Below are positions 47,798 through 55,810 of a stretch of DNA of 64,000 nt, in pieces. The notes under the pieces were generated by a model that worked only from the letters and a program-made list of their open reading frames with translations, did no database searches and was not told the origin of the DNA. Source of the stretch: Bacillus testis (GTDB lineage: Bacteria > Bacillota > Bacilli > Bacillales > DSM-1321); contig NZ_LN851186.1 of assembly GCF_001243895.1 (NCBI RefSeq), positions 606,048 through 670,047 on the forward strand, in the 5' to 3' direction. Each line of letters begins with the position of its first letter. Position 1 is the stretch's first letter. The translations under genes were made by a program, and so were the position numbers.

Positions 47798-47846
47798 ATG
47801 AAAAAGAACGAATTTCCGATGGTGGAATTCGTTCTTTTTTTTTGCG
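47743..47846 (+). repeat. Left direct repeat: rlmCD 3' end plus terminator
   Basis: From ATATGTTCCC near the end of rlmCD through its stop and the terminator (AAAGAACGAATT / AATTCGTTCTTT plus T run, 47804-47846). A diverged copy is at 50900-50996. The two share the 20-bp exact core TGAAGCGGTCACTTGGTTGG and a matching terminator hairpin. Confidence 0.8.
47804..47846 (+). terminator. Terminator after rlmCD
   Basis: AAAAAGAACGAATT / AATTCGTTCTTTTT stem ending in nine T. Confidence 0.9.
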
Positions 47847-47848
47847 TT

Positions 47849-47970
47849 CTAAATAGAACCAATAGGAAGATGTAGCATGAGCACCATGTTTTTACGAAAG
47901 GCAATGATCTTTTCATCAACTGCGTGTACATCGCCAGCAAAAGGGCGCCTTCTGGACTTCTTGATTGATT
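47849..47970 (-). pseudogene. Possible decayed coding fragment
   Basis: On the minus strand an uninterrupted frame without a start reads PFAGDVHAVDEKIIAFRKN and continues for 12 residues to a stop at 47849-47851. Amino-acid composition looks protein-like, whereas flanking frames do not. I do not recognise the family. It lies at the left edge of the accessory segment and may be the tail of a lost gene. The rest of the 297-bp gap up to 48094 shows nothing else. Confidence 0.3.
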
Positions 47971-48094
47971 AAATGTTGATTTTTTTGAATTCGGATTAAA
48001 CTGTTTTTTCTGTAATGAGGGGAAACCTGTACCCCACTTGTTAAATCGAATACAAGGGGGGTGCGGTTGATGGTGAGAGAATCTTTGCTTGGAT

Positions 48095-48544
48095 TTATTT
48101 CTCAGCGGTTACATTCAGCAGATGTAATAGGCTCATAATGGTTTTGTTTATTTCCCCCAGTTCCTTTTTACTCATACCAGAAGCATTGAATAAAGATTGC
48201 GGAACGCATGATGCCTTCTCTTGTAACGCTTTGCCTGCTTGCGTAATGTGGATGTTAACAACGCGTTCGTCCACTGTGTCACGATGACGCTCGATGAGAC
48301 CGGCAGCTTCCATCCGTTTGAGTAGAGGCGTCAGTGTGCCGGTATCAAGATAAAGTGCTTCACCTAGCTCTTTAATTGTGCGCTGTTCCTTCTCCCATAA
48401 CGTAACTAAGACCAAATACTGTGGGTAAGTTAGTTGCAGTTCATCTAGGTAAGGGCGATAAAGTCGTAAAATAGCTCTTGAACAGGCATACAATGAGAAA
48501 CATAAGTGATCCTCTAAATTTAGATTATGTGGGTTGTTCTCCAT
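48095..48544 (-). CDS. OhrR-type MarR-family peroxide sensor
   Basis: A 149-residue MarR-family repressor. Cys15 in HLCFSLYA, Tyr29 and Tyr40 all align with the reactive Cys and its two hydrogen-bonding Tyr of B. subtilis OhrR, so organic peroxide or hypochlorite sensing is likely. The winged helix spans about residues 50-100 (TIKELGEALYLDTGTLTPL). Extra cysteines at 21 and 111 might allow disulfide formation. It is divergent from a haloperoxidase-like hydrolase rather than the usual ohrA. Confidence 0.88.
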   Translation of the reverse strand: MENNPHNLNLEDHLCFSLYACSRAILRLYRPYLDELQLTYPQYLVLVTLWEKEQRTIKELGEALYLDTGTLTPLLKRMEAAGLIERHRDTVDERVVNIHITQAGKALQEKASCVPQSLFNASGMSKKELGEINKTIMSLLHLLNVTAEK

Positions 48545-48601
48545 GATTACACCTCAATCAATAGTATTGTTCTTTAACATCTTACCATGCTTCCGGAGAA
48601 A

Positions 48602-48698
48602 AATATATTTTGCACAATTTAATCGTTGACAATATTTTGAAGGGGAGGTAATATAAACATACCGAATATATTTTGCACAATACAATTTCGCAAAATAT
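48602..48698. promoter_or_regulatory. OhrR-like operator region with promoter
   Basis: A 17-bp perfect direct repeat AATATATTTTGCACAAT occurs at 48602-48618 and 48665-48681, 63 bp apart (about six helical turns). The second copy continues into an inverted repeat ATATTTTGC (48668-48676) / GCAAAATAT (48690-48698). Between the copies is a promoter: TTGACA (48626-48631), 17 bp, TAATAT (48649-48654), reading toward the hydrolase. The layout suits dual occupancy by the divergent MarR-family protein. Confidence 0.7.
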
Positions 48699-48724
48699 AA
48701 AATATGAATATGGGGGAATTTAAA

Positions 48725-49579
48725 ATGAGTAATATTACAGTTGGATTTGAAAATGGTGCACCTATTGAACTTCACTTCGAGGATGTAGGATCTGGAAAAC
48801 CGGTTGTATTAATTCATGGTTGGCCACTTAGCGGAAGGTCTTGGGAAAAACAAGTGCCAGTATTAGTGGAGGCTGGTTACCGTGTTATTACGTATGATCG
48901 ACGTGGATTCGGGCAGTCCTCACAGCCTTGGAATGGTTATGAGTATGATACATTTGCGGCGGACTTGCACAAACTGATTACTCATTTGGATCTTCAAGAC
49001 GTGACGTTGGTTGGATTCTCGATGGGTGGCGGTGAGGTTGCGCGTTATATCGGCACCTATGGAACGGATCGTGTATCAAGAGCCGTATTGGCAGGAGCAG
49101 TACCACCATACCTTTACAAGTCTGCAGATAATCCGGACGGCGGATTTGACGATGCCACAATCACAGGCTTACAAGATGGCGTGAAGGCAGATCGAATTGC
49201 ATTCCTGGATAACTTTACAACTAACTTCTTCGCTTCTGGGGATAGAACGGATTTAGTGAGCGAAGAATTCCGATTATACAATCGCGACATTGCAGCATTT
49301 GCTTCACCAAAGGGCACTCTTGACTGTATTGCAGCATTTAGCCAAACAGATTTCCGTGGCGATTTAGATAAGTTTGACGTGCCGACATTGATTCTTCATG
49401 GTGATTCAGATGCAATCGTTCCGGTTGAAATCAGTGGACAGAAGGCACATGAACGCATTTCTAACAGTCAACTTGTTGTGATTAAAGGAGGTCCGCATGG
49501 TTTTAACGTAACACATGCCGAAGAGTTCAATGCGGAACTTGTTCAATTCTTGAAAACTACTGAATCAATTGCTAAATAA
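48725..49579 (+). CDS. Haloperoxidase-like alpha/beta hydrolase
   Basis: A 284-residue cofactor-free haloperoxidase/arylesterase-type enzyme. The oxyanion segment VLIHGWPLSGRSWE, nucleophile elbow VGFSMGGGEVARY, acid DSDAIVP and His GGPHGFNVTHAEEF are all present. Such enzymes hydrolyse esters and can form peracids. ATG 48725 sits 6 bp after GGGGGAA; the in-frame ATG at 48704 is upstream of that site. Divergent from the OhrR-type regulator, which probably controls it. Confidence 0.88.
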   Translation: MSNITVGFENGAPIELHFEDVGSGKPVVLIHGWPLSGRSWEKQVPVLVEAGYRVITYDRRGFGQSSQPWNGYEYDTFAADLHKLITHLDLQDVTLVGFSMGGGEVARYIGTYGTDRVSRAVLAGAVPPYLYKSADNPDGGFDDATITGLQDGVKADRIAFLDNFTTNFFASGDRTDLVSEEFRLYNRDIAAFASPKGTLDCIAAFSQTDFRGDLDKFDVPTLILHGDSDAIVPVEISGQKAHERISNSQLVVIKGGPHGFNVTHAEEFNAELVQFLKTTESIAK

Positions 49580-49597
49580 TTGCTTAACGTAAACAAT

Positions 49598-49620
49598 AAA
49601 GGCACGCAATAGCGTGCCTT
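49598..49620 (+). terminator. Terminator after the hydrolase
   Basis: AAGGCACGC / GCGTGCCTT stem with a 4-base loop; the tail is only weakly T-rich. The following 49621-49875 is AT-rich with no gene. Confidence 0.7.
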
Positions 49621-49875
49621 CAAGTTGTTGAAATAAGAAGTTGGCCATGTGTAAACGCCGACATTTTTTTAGTAAATATCCCATATTGCACAACGAATAG
49701 ATGGAAATAAAGCATGATGAAGCTTAACGGGGCTTTCATGTAACAGGAATTAAAAAATGCCTCAATCCCGCTTAGATGAGATATATAATAAAATCTAACT
49801 ATTCTAAATAATTTATTTGTGTTAGTATTAATTAGTAAAAAATACTAAATTTGGAAAACAAATTAAGGAGAGAAC

Positions 49876-50442
49876 ATGAGCAATTTAAACCTTTTAATAG
49901 TTAAACACAGTCAAATGGAAGGGGAACGTATCCTATTACGTCCGGTTTCGCTTGATGATGCTGAAGATATGTATGAATATACATCGGATGAAGAAACGAC
50001 ACGATTTCTTTATGCACCACATAAAGATTTGAACCAAACTAAAAATCTAATTGCTAATTATTTTATAAAAGAGTCTATCGGCAAATATGCAATTGTTTTA
50101 AAAGAAAGCAATAAAATGGTTGGCGCTATCGAGTTCAGAGTGCATGAATGGAATAAAAGTGGAGAACTAGGTTTTACATTAAATAGACATTTTTGGGGTA
50201 ATGGCTACATGACGGAAGCTGGAAAACTAATACTAGGATTAGCCTTCGATGTACTGGGATTAGAGCGCGTATATGCAGCACATGAGGTTAAGAATAATGC
50301 TTCTGGAAAAGTATTGAGCCGCTTAGGTATGAAATGTGAAGGGATCCTTCGTAAAAGCGAAATGATAAAAGGTGAACTAGTAGATAGTGCATATTACTCC
50401 ATACTAAAAGATGAGTATGTAAATTCCGAAAAAAAGGAGTAA
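49876..50442 (+). CDS. GNAT-family N-acetyltransferase
   Basis: A 188-residue RimJ/RimL-type acetyltransferase: GERILLRPVSLDDAEDMYEY at the N-terminus, ELGFTLNRHFWGNGYMTEAG for acetyl-CoA binding, and NNASGKVLSRLGMKCEGIL. Acceptor unknown (a ribosomal protein, drug or small amine are all possible). It is AT-rich compared with the housekeeping genes around, as expected for recently acquired DNA. RBS AAGGAGAGAA. Confidence 0.88.
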   Translation: MSNLNLLIVKHSQMEGERILLRPVSLDDAEDMYEYTSDEETTRFLYAPHKDLNQTKNLIANYFIKESIGKYAIVLKESNKMVGAIEFRVHEWNKSGELGFTLNRHFWGNGYMTEAGKLILGLAFDVLGLERVYAAHEVKNNASGKVLSRLGMKCEGILRKSEMIKGELVDSAYYSILKDEYVNSEKKE

Positions 50443-50464
50443 TAGATAGGGAGGTGTACGTGAC

Positions 50465-50761
50465 ATGTTCCTGACTACTATCTTACTAATCACTTTAATT
50501 ATATTGGTCATTCCCTTTATTATTTACTTTAAAAATACCGGTAAGAAGGGAAAAATGCCGTTTATTTTCGCATCTTTTATCTATTTAATGATCGCTAGTC
50601 CTGTTGTTTATGGAGTAATTAATCATAAAATCGTTCAATATGAAGATGCAAATATTGGTTTAGGCATCTCATTTTTTATAACATGGTTTCTTACAATCTG
50701 TGCATTTTTAATCTCGCTCTATATCTTAATTAAAAAGAGAATAAATAATGCACTTAGCTAA
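50465..50761 (+). CDS. Hypothetical three-helix membrane protein
   Basis: A 98-residue protein with three predicted membrane helices (about residues 3-21, 32-50 and 68-90) and a short basic tail. It follows the GNAT gene by 22 bp with GGGAGGTG before the ATG, so the two are probably co-transcribed. AT-rich; family not recognised. Confidence 0.65.
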   Translation: MFLTTILLITLIILVIPFIIYFKNTGKKGKMPFIFASFIYLMIASPVVYGVINHKIVQYEDANIGLGISFFITWFLTICAFLISLYILIKKRINNALS

Positions 50762-50899
50762 AAAACTTCTGAAGGACTTACTAGTTCCTACGTACTTTCT
50801 CAAAAACAATGTAGCTTAACGGCGCGTTTGTTGAAGAAAAAAGAATGGATTCCTTCTTAAATAAAAATCGTGTTTCTATAATGAACCCACCAACACTTA

Positions 50900-50996
50900 T
50901 ATGTTCCCTCATACCCTCTACATATGGTGAAGCGGTCACTTGGTTGGTTATAGTGATTAGTAAAAAACGAATTCTGTTAGTGGAATTCGTTTTTTA
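50900..50996 (+). repeat. Right direct repeat: decayed rlmCD 3' end plus terminator
   Basis: Starts ATATGTTCCC, holds the exact 20-bp core TGAAGCGGTCACTTGGTTGG (50928-50947), and ends in a hairpin AAAAAACGAATTC / GAATTCGTTTTTT. Translated with one frameshift it gives MFPHT and GEAVTWL, matching RlmCD MFPQT and VEAVTWL. The hairpin probably now ends transcription of the ECF gene from the other side. 50762-50899 shows no gene. Confidence 0.8.
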
Positions 50997-51026
50997 CTAT
51001 GTATGGATCACCTTAAGAAGTGGTTA

Positions 51027-51566
51027 TTACTTAAAGTAAGGAACTTTTTTTAACATTACACAAACAGGCACGGCAATTAGAACGCCCAATGCATTTTGTA
51101 GGAGATCTCCAGGTATGGAAGCTAAGGGTGCAATCCAATTACCGTACAGAACTACCTCACCAAAGTAATAAACGGCTACCATAAATGGAATTGAAACAAT
51201 GGTTGCCGTTAAATTTAGAGCAAGGCTGGTACCTTTGCGATCATTTGACCAAGCAATTTTACCGACTATGTATCCCTGCAAGCCGCGCGCAAGAATAGTG
51301 ATAGGTGCCCAGATTGCCCAACCTCCAAGTAGATCGAATAATCCCATTCCAATTGCACCGGCAAGAGCCCCCTTCTTAGGGCCGAATAAAAGAGAGGCAA
51401 TAAAAAGCATTGCAGTTCCCAGATGAACTAATCCGCCATTTGCGGTGATTGGCAGTTTGATGTTTATAAAGACGGTAGAAACAAAAACAAGTGCAACTAA
51501 CATGGCGGTAATAATTAAATCAAGAGTTTGTTGACGTGACTTGGAATAAGTTTGTGTACTTTGCAA
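51027..51566 (-). CDS. ECF transporter S component, probable vitamin B6 type
   Basis: A 179-residue membrane protein with five to six helices and the S-component pattern: TNGGLVHLG-like block at about residue 43 (TANGGLVHLGTAMLFIASL) and GPKKGALAGAIGMGLFDLLG. It captures a vitamin and uses a shared ECF energising module encoded elsewhere. The start is TTG after TAGGAGG. It is divergent from a pyridoxamine kinase gene, which suggests a B6 vitamer as substrate (PdxU-type); thiamin precursors are an alternative. Confidence 0.8.
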   Translation of the reverse strand: MQSTQTYSKSRQQTLDLIITAMLVALVFVSTVFINIKLPITANGGLVHLGTAMLFIASLLFGPKKGALAGAIGMGLFDLLGGWAIWAPITILARGLQGYIVGKIAWSNDRKGTSLALNLTATIVSIPFMVAVYYFGEVVLYGNWIAPLASIPGDLLQNALGVLIAVPVCVMLKKVPYFK

Positions 51567-51665
51567 ATCAATAAACCTCCTAACAATAGAATGTACGGAT
51601 TACTTTAGCAAAAAACTGATATATCAAAAAGGGTCAATTTATTAAAAAACGATGGGGTCAGATTG

Positions 51666-51750
51666 CCCCGTTCTAACTGGCGCTAAAACTCCCGTTTCCA
51701 TTATGGAACAAGAGAACTGCGAGAAGATTTAGTGAGCACTTAAATATGGC
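51666..51750 (+). repeat. Dispersed repeat, decayed right-part copy D
   Basis: CCCGTTCTAACTGGCGCTAA (51668-51687) matches the left arm of stem 2 in copies A and B, and TTAGTGAGCACTTAAATATGG (51729-51749, read in two parts) resembles the right arm. Stem 1 and the linker are missing. It lies between the divergent ECF and kinase genes. Confidence 0.6.
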
Positions 51751-51821
51751 CATTTTCTTCATTTTTTCATTCATGGTAATATGAAAAAAGTGTAAGTTGG
51801 ATAGATTTTATGGAGGTTATT

Positions 51822-52670
51822 ATGAAAAAAGTCGCTGTCATACAGGATTTATCATCCTTTGGAAAATGTTCATTAACAGCCGCGATTCCGGTTCTTTCGG
51901 TTATGGGGGTGCAGGCATGCCCTTTACCGACTGCTATATTATCAGCACAGACAGGGTTTCCAAGTTTCTTTTGTGAAGATTTCACATCTAAAATGCACTA
52001 TTTCGAAGAGGAATGGAGCAAGCTTCAGGTAACCTTTGATGGGATCTACACTGGCTTTGTAACTGGCCGAGAGCAGATTGATCATATTTTTCGTTTTTTA
52101 GATAGATTTCATACAAAAGAAACTGTTTTGCTTGTTGACCCGGTAATGGGGGACGCAGGGGAAGCCTATAAACTTTTTACGGAAGATTTACTAGTGCGAA
52201 TGAGAGAGCTGGTGAAATGTGCAGATGTGATTACACCGAATGTAACGGAGTGCTGCCTATTAACCGGATTATCTTATGAAAAACTACATAGTTATTCAGA
52301 TGAAAGAGATTTTATTAAAGCATTAGAAGAAGCAGGCAAGACATTGCAACAAGAAACGAAAGCTAAGGTAATCATTACTGGCGTAAATCCGCCGTCAGCA
52401 CATACCAATCAACAGTTGATCGGCAATATGTATGTGGATGGGAATAAAACCTTGTATAGCGCAATGCCGTATAATGGTGAAGGCTATTCTGGCACAGGTG
52501 ATTTATTCGCCTCTGTCATAATGGGAAGCCTAATGCGGGGAGACGATCTAGAAAAGTCTATCCGGCTTGCGGAGGAATTTCTGGCCAAAGCCATTGCGGA
52601 TACATCCTTGGAGCAAATTCCTCAAAGAGAGGGAGTCAACTTCGAAACGTTTTTGGGAATGTTATTATAA
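51822..52670 (+). CDS. Pyridoxamine kinase
   Basis: A 282-residue PfkB/ribokinase-superfamily kinase of the PdxY type that phosphorylates pyridoxal, pyridoxamine or pyridoxine. It opens with VAVIQDLSSFGKCSLTAAIP, carries the metal/phosphate block LLVDPVMGDAGEAY, and the anion-hole GYSGTGDLFASVIMG with the catalytic Asp. ATG 51822 follows TGGAGG. Divergent from the ECF S component: uptake and phosphate trapping of B6 in one locus. Confidence 0.88.
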   Translation: MKKVAVIQDLSSFGKCSLTAAIPVLSVMGVQACPLPTAILSAQTGFPSFFCEDFTSKMHYFEEEWSKLQVTFDGIYTGFVTGREQIDHIFRFLDRFHTKETVLLVDPVMGDAGEAYKLFTEDLLVRMRELVKCADVITPNVTECCLLTGLSYEKLHSYSDERDFIKALEEAGKTLQQETKAKVIITGVNPPSAHTNQQLIGNMYVDGNKTLYSAMPYNGEGYSGTGDLFASVIMGSLMRGDDLEKSIRLAEEFLAKAIADTSLEQIPQREGVNFETFLGMLL

Positions 52671-52693
52671 CCTTAATTTTTGGAGTAGATTGC

Positions 52694-53224
52694 TTGTTTG
52701 ATGATATAGATTATTTGGCGTTAGGGAATGAAAAACAGATTCTTGCTTATAAAGCCATTAAAAATTTGGGAATCATGGAAAGCTTGGCCGAATATAATCC
52801 CGTTCTTTGCGGTACAATCCCGATTGGAATAGACATTGCCGGGTCCGACTTGGATCTAATCATGGAGGTTTCCGATTTCGAGAGATTTATGGAGAAAGTA
52901 GAAATGCTATATGGCAATAAAGAAAATTTTAAAATAAAGAGACTTTTAATCAGAGAAGTCCCGGTTGTCAAAGTAAATTTCATTTTTGAAGGATTCGAAT
53001 TTGAATTATTTGGCCAACCTCAGCCTGTCAAAGAACAATATGCCTATCTTCATATGATGATTGTAAACGCCGTCATGAAGCGGTTCCCTAACATGAGAAA
53101 TGATGTCATATATCTTAAAAAACAAGGGTATAAAACAGAGCCAGCCTTCTGTAAAGTGTTGGGGTTAAAAGGAGATTCTTATGAGAGTCTGTTGGCTTAC
53201 GGAAGATATATGGGGATAATATAA
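52694..53224 (+). CDS. DUF4269 nucleotidyltransferase-like protein
   Basis: A 176-residue protein with the pattern CGTIPIGIDIAGSDLDLIME at about residues 39-58, resembling the GS-x-DxD core of nucleotidyltransferase folds, and a conserved GQPQPVKEQYAYLHMMI. The start is TTG 8 bp after TGGAG. It follows the kinase by 23 bp. Substrate unknown. Confidence 0.8.
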   Translation: MFDDIDYLALGNEKQILAYKAIKNLGIMESLAEYNPVLCGTIPIGIDIAGSDLDLIMEVSDFERFMEKVEMLYGNKENFKIKRLLIREVPVVKVNFIFEGFEFELFGQPQPVKEQYAYLHMMIVNAVMKRFPNMRNDVIYLKKQGYKTEPAFCKVLGLKGDSYESLLAYGRYMGII

Positions 53225-53274
53225 TTCCTTTATTGTAAAGGGAGTACATACTATATTGCATAATCATTGAAAAG

Positions 53275-53304
53275 AACGGTTCCTAAAAAGGTTCCGTTTT
53301 TTTT
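53275..53304 (+). terminator. Terminator after the DUF4269 gene
   Basis: AACGG / CCGTT outer stem and CCT / AGG inner stem with a TT/TT bulge, followed by eight T. No gene between 53305 and 53458. Confidence 0.8.
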
Positions 53305-53458
53305 GCTAGGTCCATACCGAAGCCGCCTATTAAACTGAGAAGACTCTTTTTAGCAAAAAAATTATACAACGGAATGAATTGTAACATCTAAGTAAACGAT
53401 CATTGATAGACAATTGCTTTTCATAAGCCGATAATTTTAAGTAGGAGGTGTGAAAAGT

Positions 53459-53893
53459 ATGATTAATATGAATATTAAACAACTGCGTATGCACCATCAA
53501 CTCACTCAAGAAGAAGTGGCGAATCATTTGAATGTATCACGTCAGGTGGTTGCAAAATGGGAAAAGGGTGAGTCAACTCCTGATATTCAATATTGTATTG
53601 AACTCGCAAAGCTTTACAATGTTACACTGGATAATCTAGTTAAGTACGAAGGTGAAGTAGCGGGACTGGGTGTTCCTCCGAAAGGAAAACATTTTTTCGG
53701 AATAGCAACTTTAGGGGAGCGCGGTCAAATCGTCATTCCTAAAAAAGCACGAGATTTATTTAATTTTCATGCAGGCGATAAGCTTATTATCGTTGGAGAT
53801 GAAGATCGCGGACTTGCCATTATCCCGGAACAGATGATGAATAGTTTTTTTCATATGGTTAAATCTTCTTTTGATTTGGAGGGAGATAAATGA
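53459..53893 (+). CDS. XRE-HTH plus AbrB-domain fusion regulator
   Basis: A 144-residue regulator with an N-terminal XRE helix-turn-helix (LTQEEVANHLNVSRQVVAKW, about 14-33) and a C-terminal SpoVT/AbrB swapped-hairpin domain (GERGQIVIPKKARDLFNF). Two DNA-binding folds in one chain suggest binding to an extended operator. ATG 53459 is 9 bp after AGGAGGTG. It overlaps the ABC ATPase gene by 4 bp and probably autoregulates the operon. Confidence 0.88.
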   Translation: MINMNIKQLRMHHQLTQEEVANHLNVSRQVVAKWEKGESTPDIQYCIELAKLYNVTLDNLVKYEGEVAGLGVPPKGKHFFGIATLGERGQIVIPKKARDLFNFHAGDKLIIVGDEDRGLAIIPEQMMNSFFHMVKSSFDLEGDK

Positions 53894-54624
53894 ATACTGC
53901 CATTAAAATAAACTCTTTAACAAAAACATATGGCACAAAAAATGCTGTCGATCACGTGTCTTTCTCTATAAAGGAAGGGGAGCTGATCGGCCTGCTGGGT
54001 GTAAATGGGGCCGGCAAAACGACACTGATCAAGATGCTTTCTTGCTTAACAAAACCAACGAGCGGTGAAGCAACATTATTAGGTGAAAGTATTACACAGC
54101 ATCCGGAACAAGTGCGTAAATCTATTTCTGTATCACCACAGGAAACTGCGATTGCTCCAAATTTAAGCGTACGTGAAAATTTAGAGTTGATGGCCGGAAT
54201 ACACGGCTTCAACAAAGAGAAAACGAAAATAAAAACAGATGAACTGATTGCTCAGTTTTCACTGCAACCTTATGAAAAACAGCGCAGCAAAACGTTATCC
54301 GGTGGCTGGCAACGTAAACTGAGCATCGCAATGGCGTTAATCAGTGAGCCCGGCATTTTATTTTTGGATGAACCGACGCTTGGGCTCGATATTTTAGGAC
54401 GACGCGAGTTATGGGCATTAATAAAAAAGGTGAAGGAAAAAACAACGATTGTATTAACGACACATTATTTAGAAGAAGCAGAGGTGCTATCAGACCGCAT
54501 TTGCATAATGAAGAATGGGCAAATCAAAGCCATCGGTTCAGTGCAGAAGCTTATAGAACAGTCTAAAACAGCTAGTTTTGAGGATGCGTTCATTTACTTT
54601 GTGACGGAAGGTGAGGCTAGATGA
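53890..54624 (+). CDS. ABC exporter ATP-binding protein
   Basis: A 244-residue ABC ATPase: Walker A GVNGAGKTTL, Q-loop VSPQET, signature TLSGGWQRKLSIAM (the usual LSGGQ with W for Q), Walker B LFLDEPTLGLD and the switch His in TTHYLEEAE. Export-type (DrrA/CcmA-like). Overlaps both neighbours by 4 bp, so the three genes are coupled. Substrate unknown; drug or peptide efflux is typical of the family. Confidence 0.93.
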   Translation: MNTAIKINSLTKTYGTKNAVDHVSFSIKEGELIGLLGVNGAGKTTLIKMLSCLTKPTSGEATLLGESITQHPEQVRKSISVSPQETAIAPNLSVRENLELMAGIHGFNKEKTKIKTDELIAQFSLQPYEKQRSKTLSGGWQRKLSIAMALISEPGILFLDEPTLGLDILGRRELWALIKKVKEKTTIVLTTHYLEEAEVLSDRICIMKNGQIKAIGSVQKLIEQSKTASFEDAFIYFVTEGEAR

Positions 54625-55352
54625 GAATGCTAGTGTTTGCGGACAGAACGACAAAAGAAATAGTGCGGGATCCGTTATCGGTTTTTTTGGGCCTGGTGTT
54701 TCCAATTGTTCTGCTGCTCCTTTTATCCGTGATTAATCGCAGCATCCCGGTCGATCTTTTTAACATTGCTGCATTGACACCTGGAATAGCGGTGTTTGGC
54801 CTGTCTTTTATGGCCCTTTTTACAGCACAAATCTTATCCAAAGACAGGGAAAGTTCGTTTTTAACAAGGCTTTTCACAACTCCAATGACATCAAAAGACT
54901 ATATAATCGGATACGGTTTACCTTTACTTGTGATGTCCATATTGCAGGGCATTGTATGTTATATTGTTGCTGTTTTCATAGGGCTATCTATTTCTGTTTC
55001 CATCATTGCGGCCATTGCCTTGCTGATCCCGACTTCTCTGATTTTTATCGGAATCGGTCTGTTATGCGGGACACTATTAAGTGAAAAAGCCGCTGTCGGT
55101 GTATGCGGAGCACTTTTAACTAACTTATCGGCTTGGCTCTCGGGTGTATGGTTTGACTTAGACCTGGTCGGAGGTCTTTTCAAAGACATTGCTTATACTT
55201 TGCCATTTGTACATGCGGTTGATATGGGGAAAGCTGCCCTTGCTGGTGAATATGGCGGCATTTTTCCTCATATATGGTGGGTTCTTGGTTACAGCATCGT
55301 CTTATCGGTGCTTGCGATTATTGTTTTTAAAAAGAAAATGCAAGCTGATTGA
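54621..55352 (+). CDS. ABC-2 type permease
   Basis: A 243-residue membrane permease with about six hydrophobic helices and the ABC-2 block LSKDRESSFLTRLFTTPM. It pairs with the preceding ATPase as an exporter. A weak terminator-like sequence only follows; 55353-55520 shows no gene. Confidence 0.9.
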   Translation: MRMLVFADRTTKEIVRDPLSVFLGLVFPIVLLLLLSVINRSIPVDLFNIAALTPGIAVFGLSFMALFTAQILSKDRESSFLTRLFTTPMTSKDYIIGYGLPLLVMSILQGIVCYIVAVFIGLSISVSIIAAIALLIPTSLIFIGIGLLCGTLLSEKAAVGVCGALLTNLSAWLSGVWFDLDLVGGLFKDIAYTLPFVHAVDMGKAALAGEYGGIFPHIWWVLGYSIVLSVLAIIVFKKKMQAD

Positions 55353-55526
55353 TTCCGTATGCCCTTTGTTAAAAGAATATTGAACGATATGATTGGCTGT
55401 TCTAAAAATAATTAGATGACATTTTTAGGACAGTTCCGTTCTGTTTGGACTGGCAAAGGAAGAAGTAAAGAAAGGTTTTTGGTTTCTGCTTATGCAACCA
55501 AGTGAACAAAAAATTCTAAAAATTCA

Positions 55527-55555
55527 TTGACAGCCATCTGTTTATAGAATATATT
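55527..55555 (+). promoter_or_regulatory. Promoter of the met operon
   Basis: Perfect -35 TTGACA (55527-55532), 17-bp spacer and -10 TATATT (55550-55555), about 40 bp upstream of the S-box aptamer. Confidence 0.8.
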
Positions 55556-55597
55556 AGAAAACATAATTTAAAAAGAAACAACAACTACATATTACCG

Positions 55598-55775
55598 ATT
55601 CTTATCAAGAGAGGTGGAGGGACTGGCCCTTTGAAGCCTCGGCAGCGGAACTTCTTTATGAAGGGAACTGTGCCAAATCCAGCAAGCATTGTCTTGGAAG
55701 ATAAGAAGAGCATCTTACTTTGCATGTCTATAAGTAAACCCCTCTTCTTTTTTCCGGAAGAGGGGTTTTTTGCAT
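55598..55775 (+). ncRNA. SAM-I (S-box) riboswitch with terminator
   Basis: Aptamer 55598-55710: P1 arms ATTCTTATC / GATAAGAAG around the canonical AGAGAGGTGGAGGGACTGGC and TGCCAAATCCAGCAAGC cores. The expression platform is CCCCTCTTC / GAAGAGGGG (55739-55765) plus T run. SAM binding should stop transcription before metN. Confidence 0.97.
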
Positions 55776-55810
55776 GATGGCAGCAAGGAGTATAGGGAGG
55801 GAAGTGTGAC

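Noticed and set aside
50845-51039. 64-codon plus-strand ORF before the ECF gene
   Set aside because: Its middle is explained by the decayed rlmCD 3' end and terminator; it has no ribosome site.
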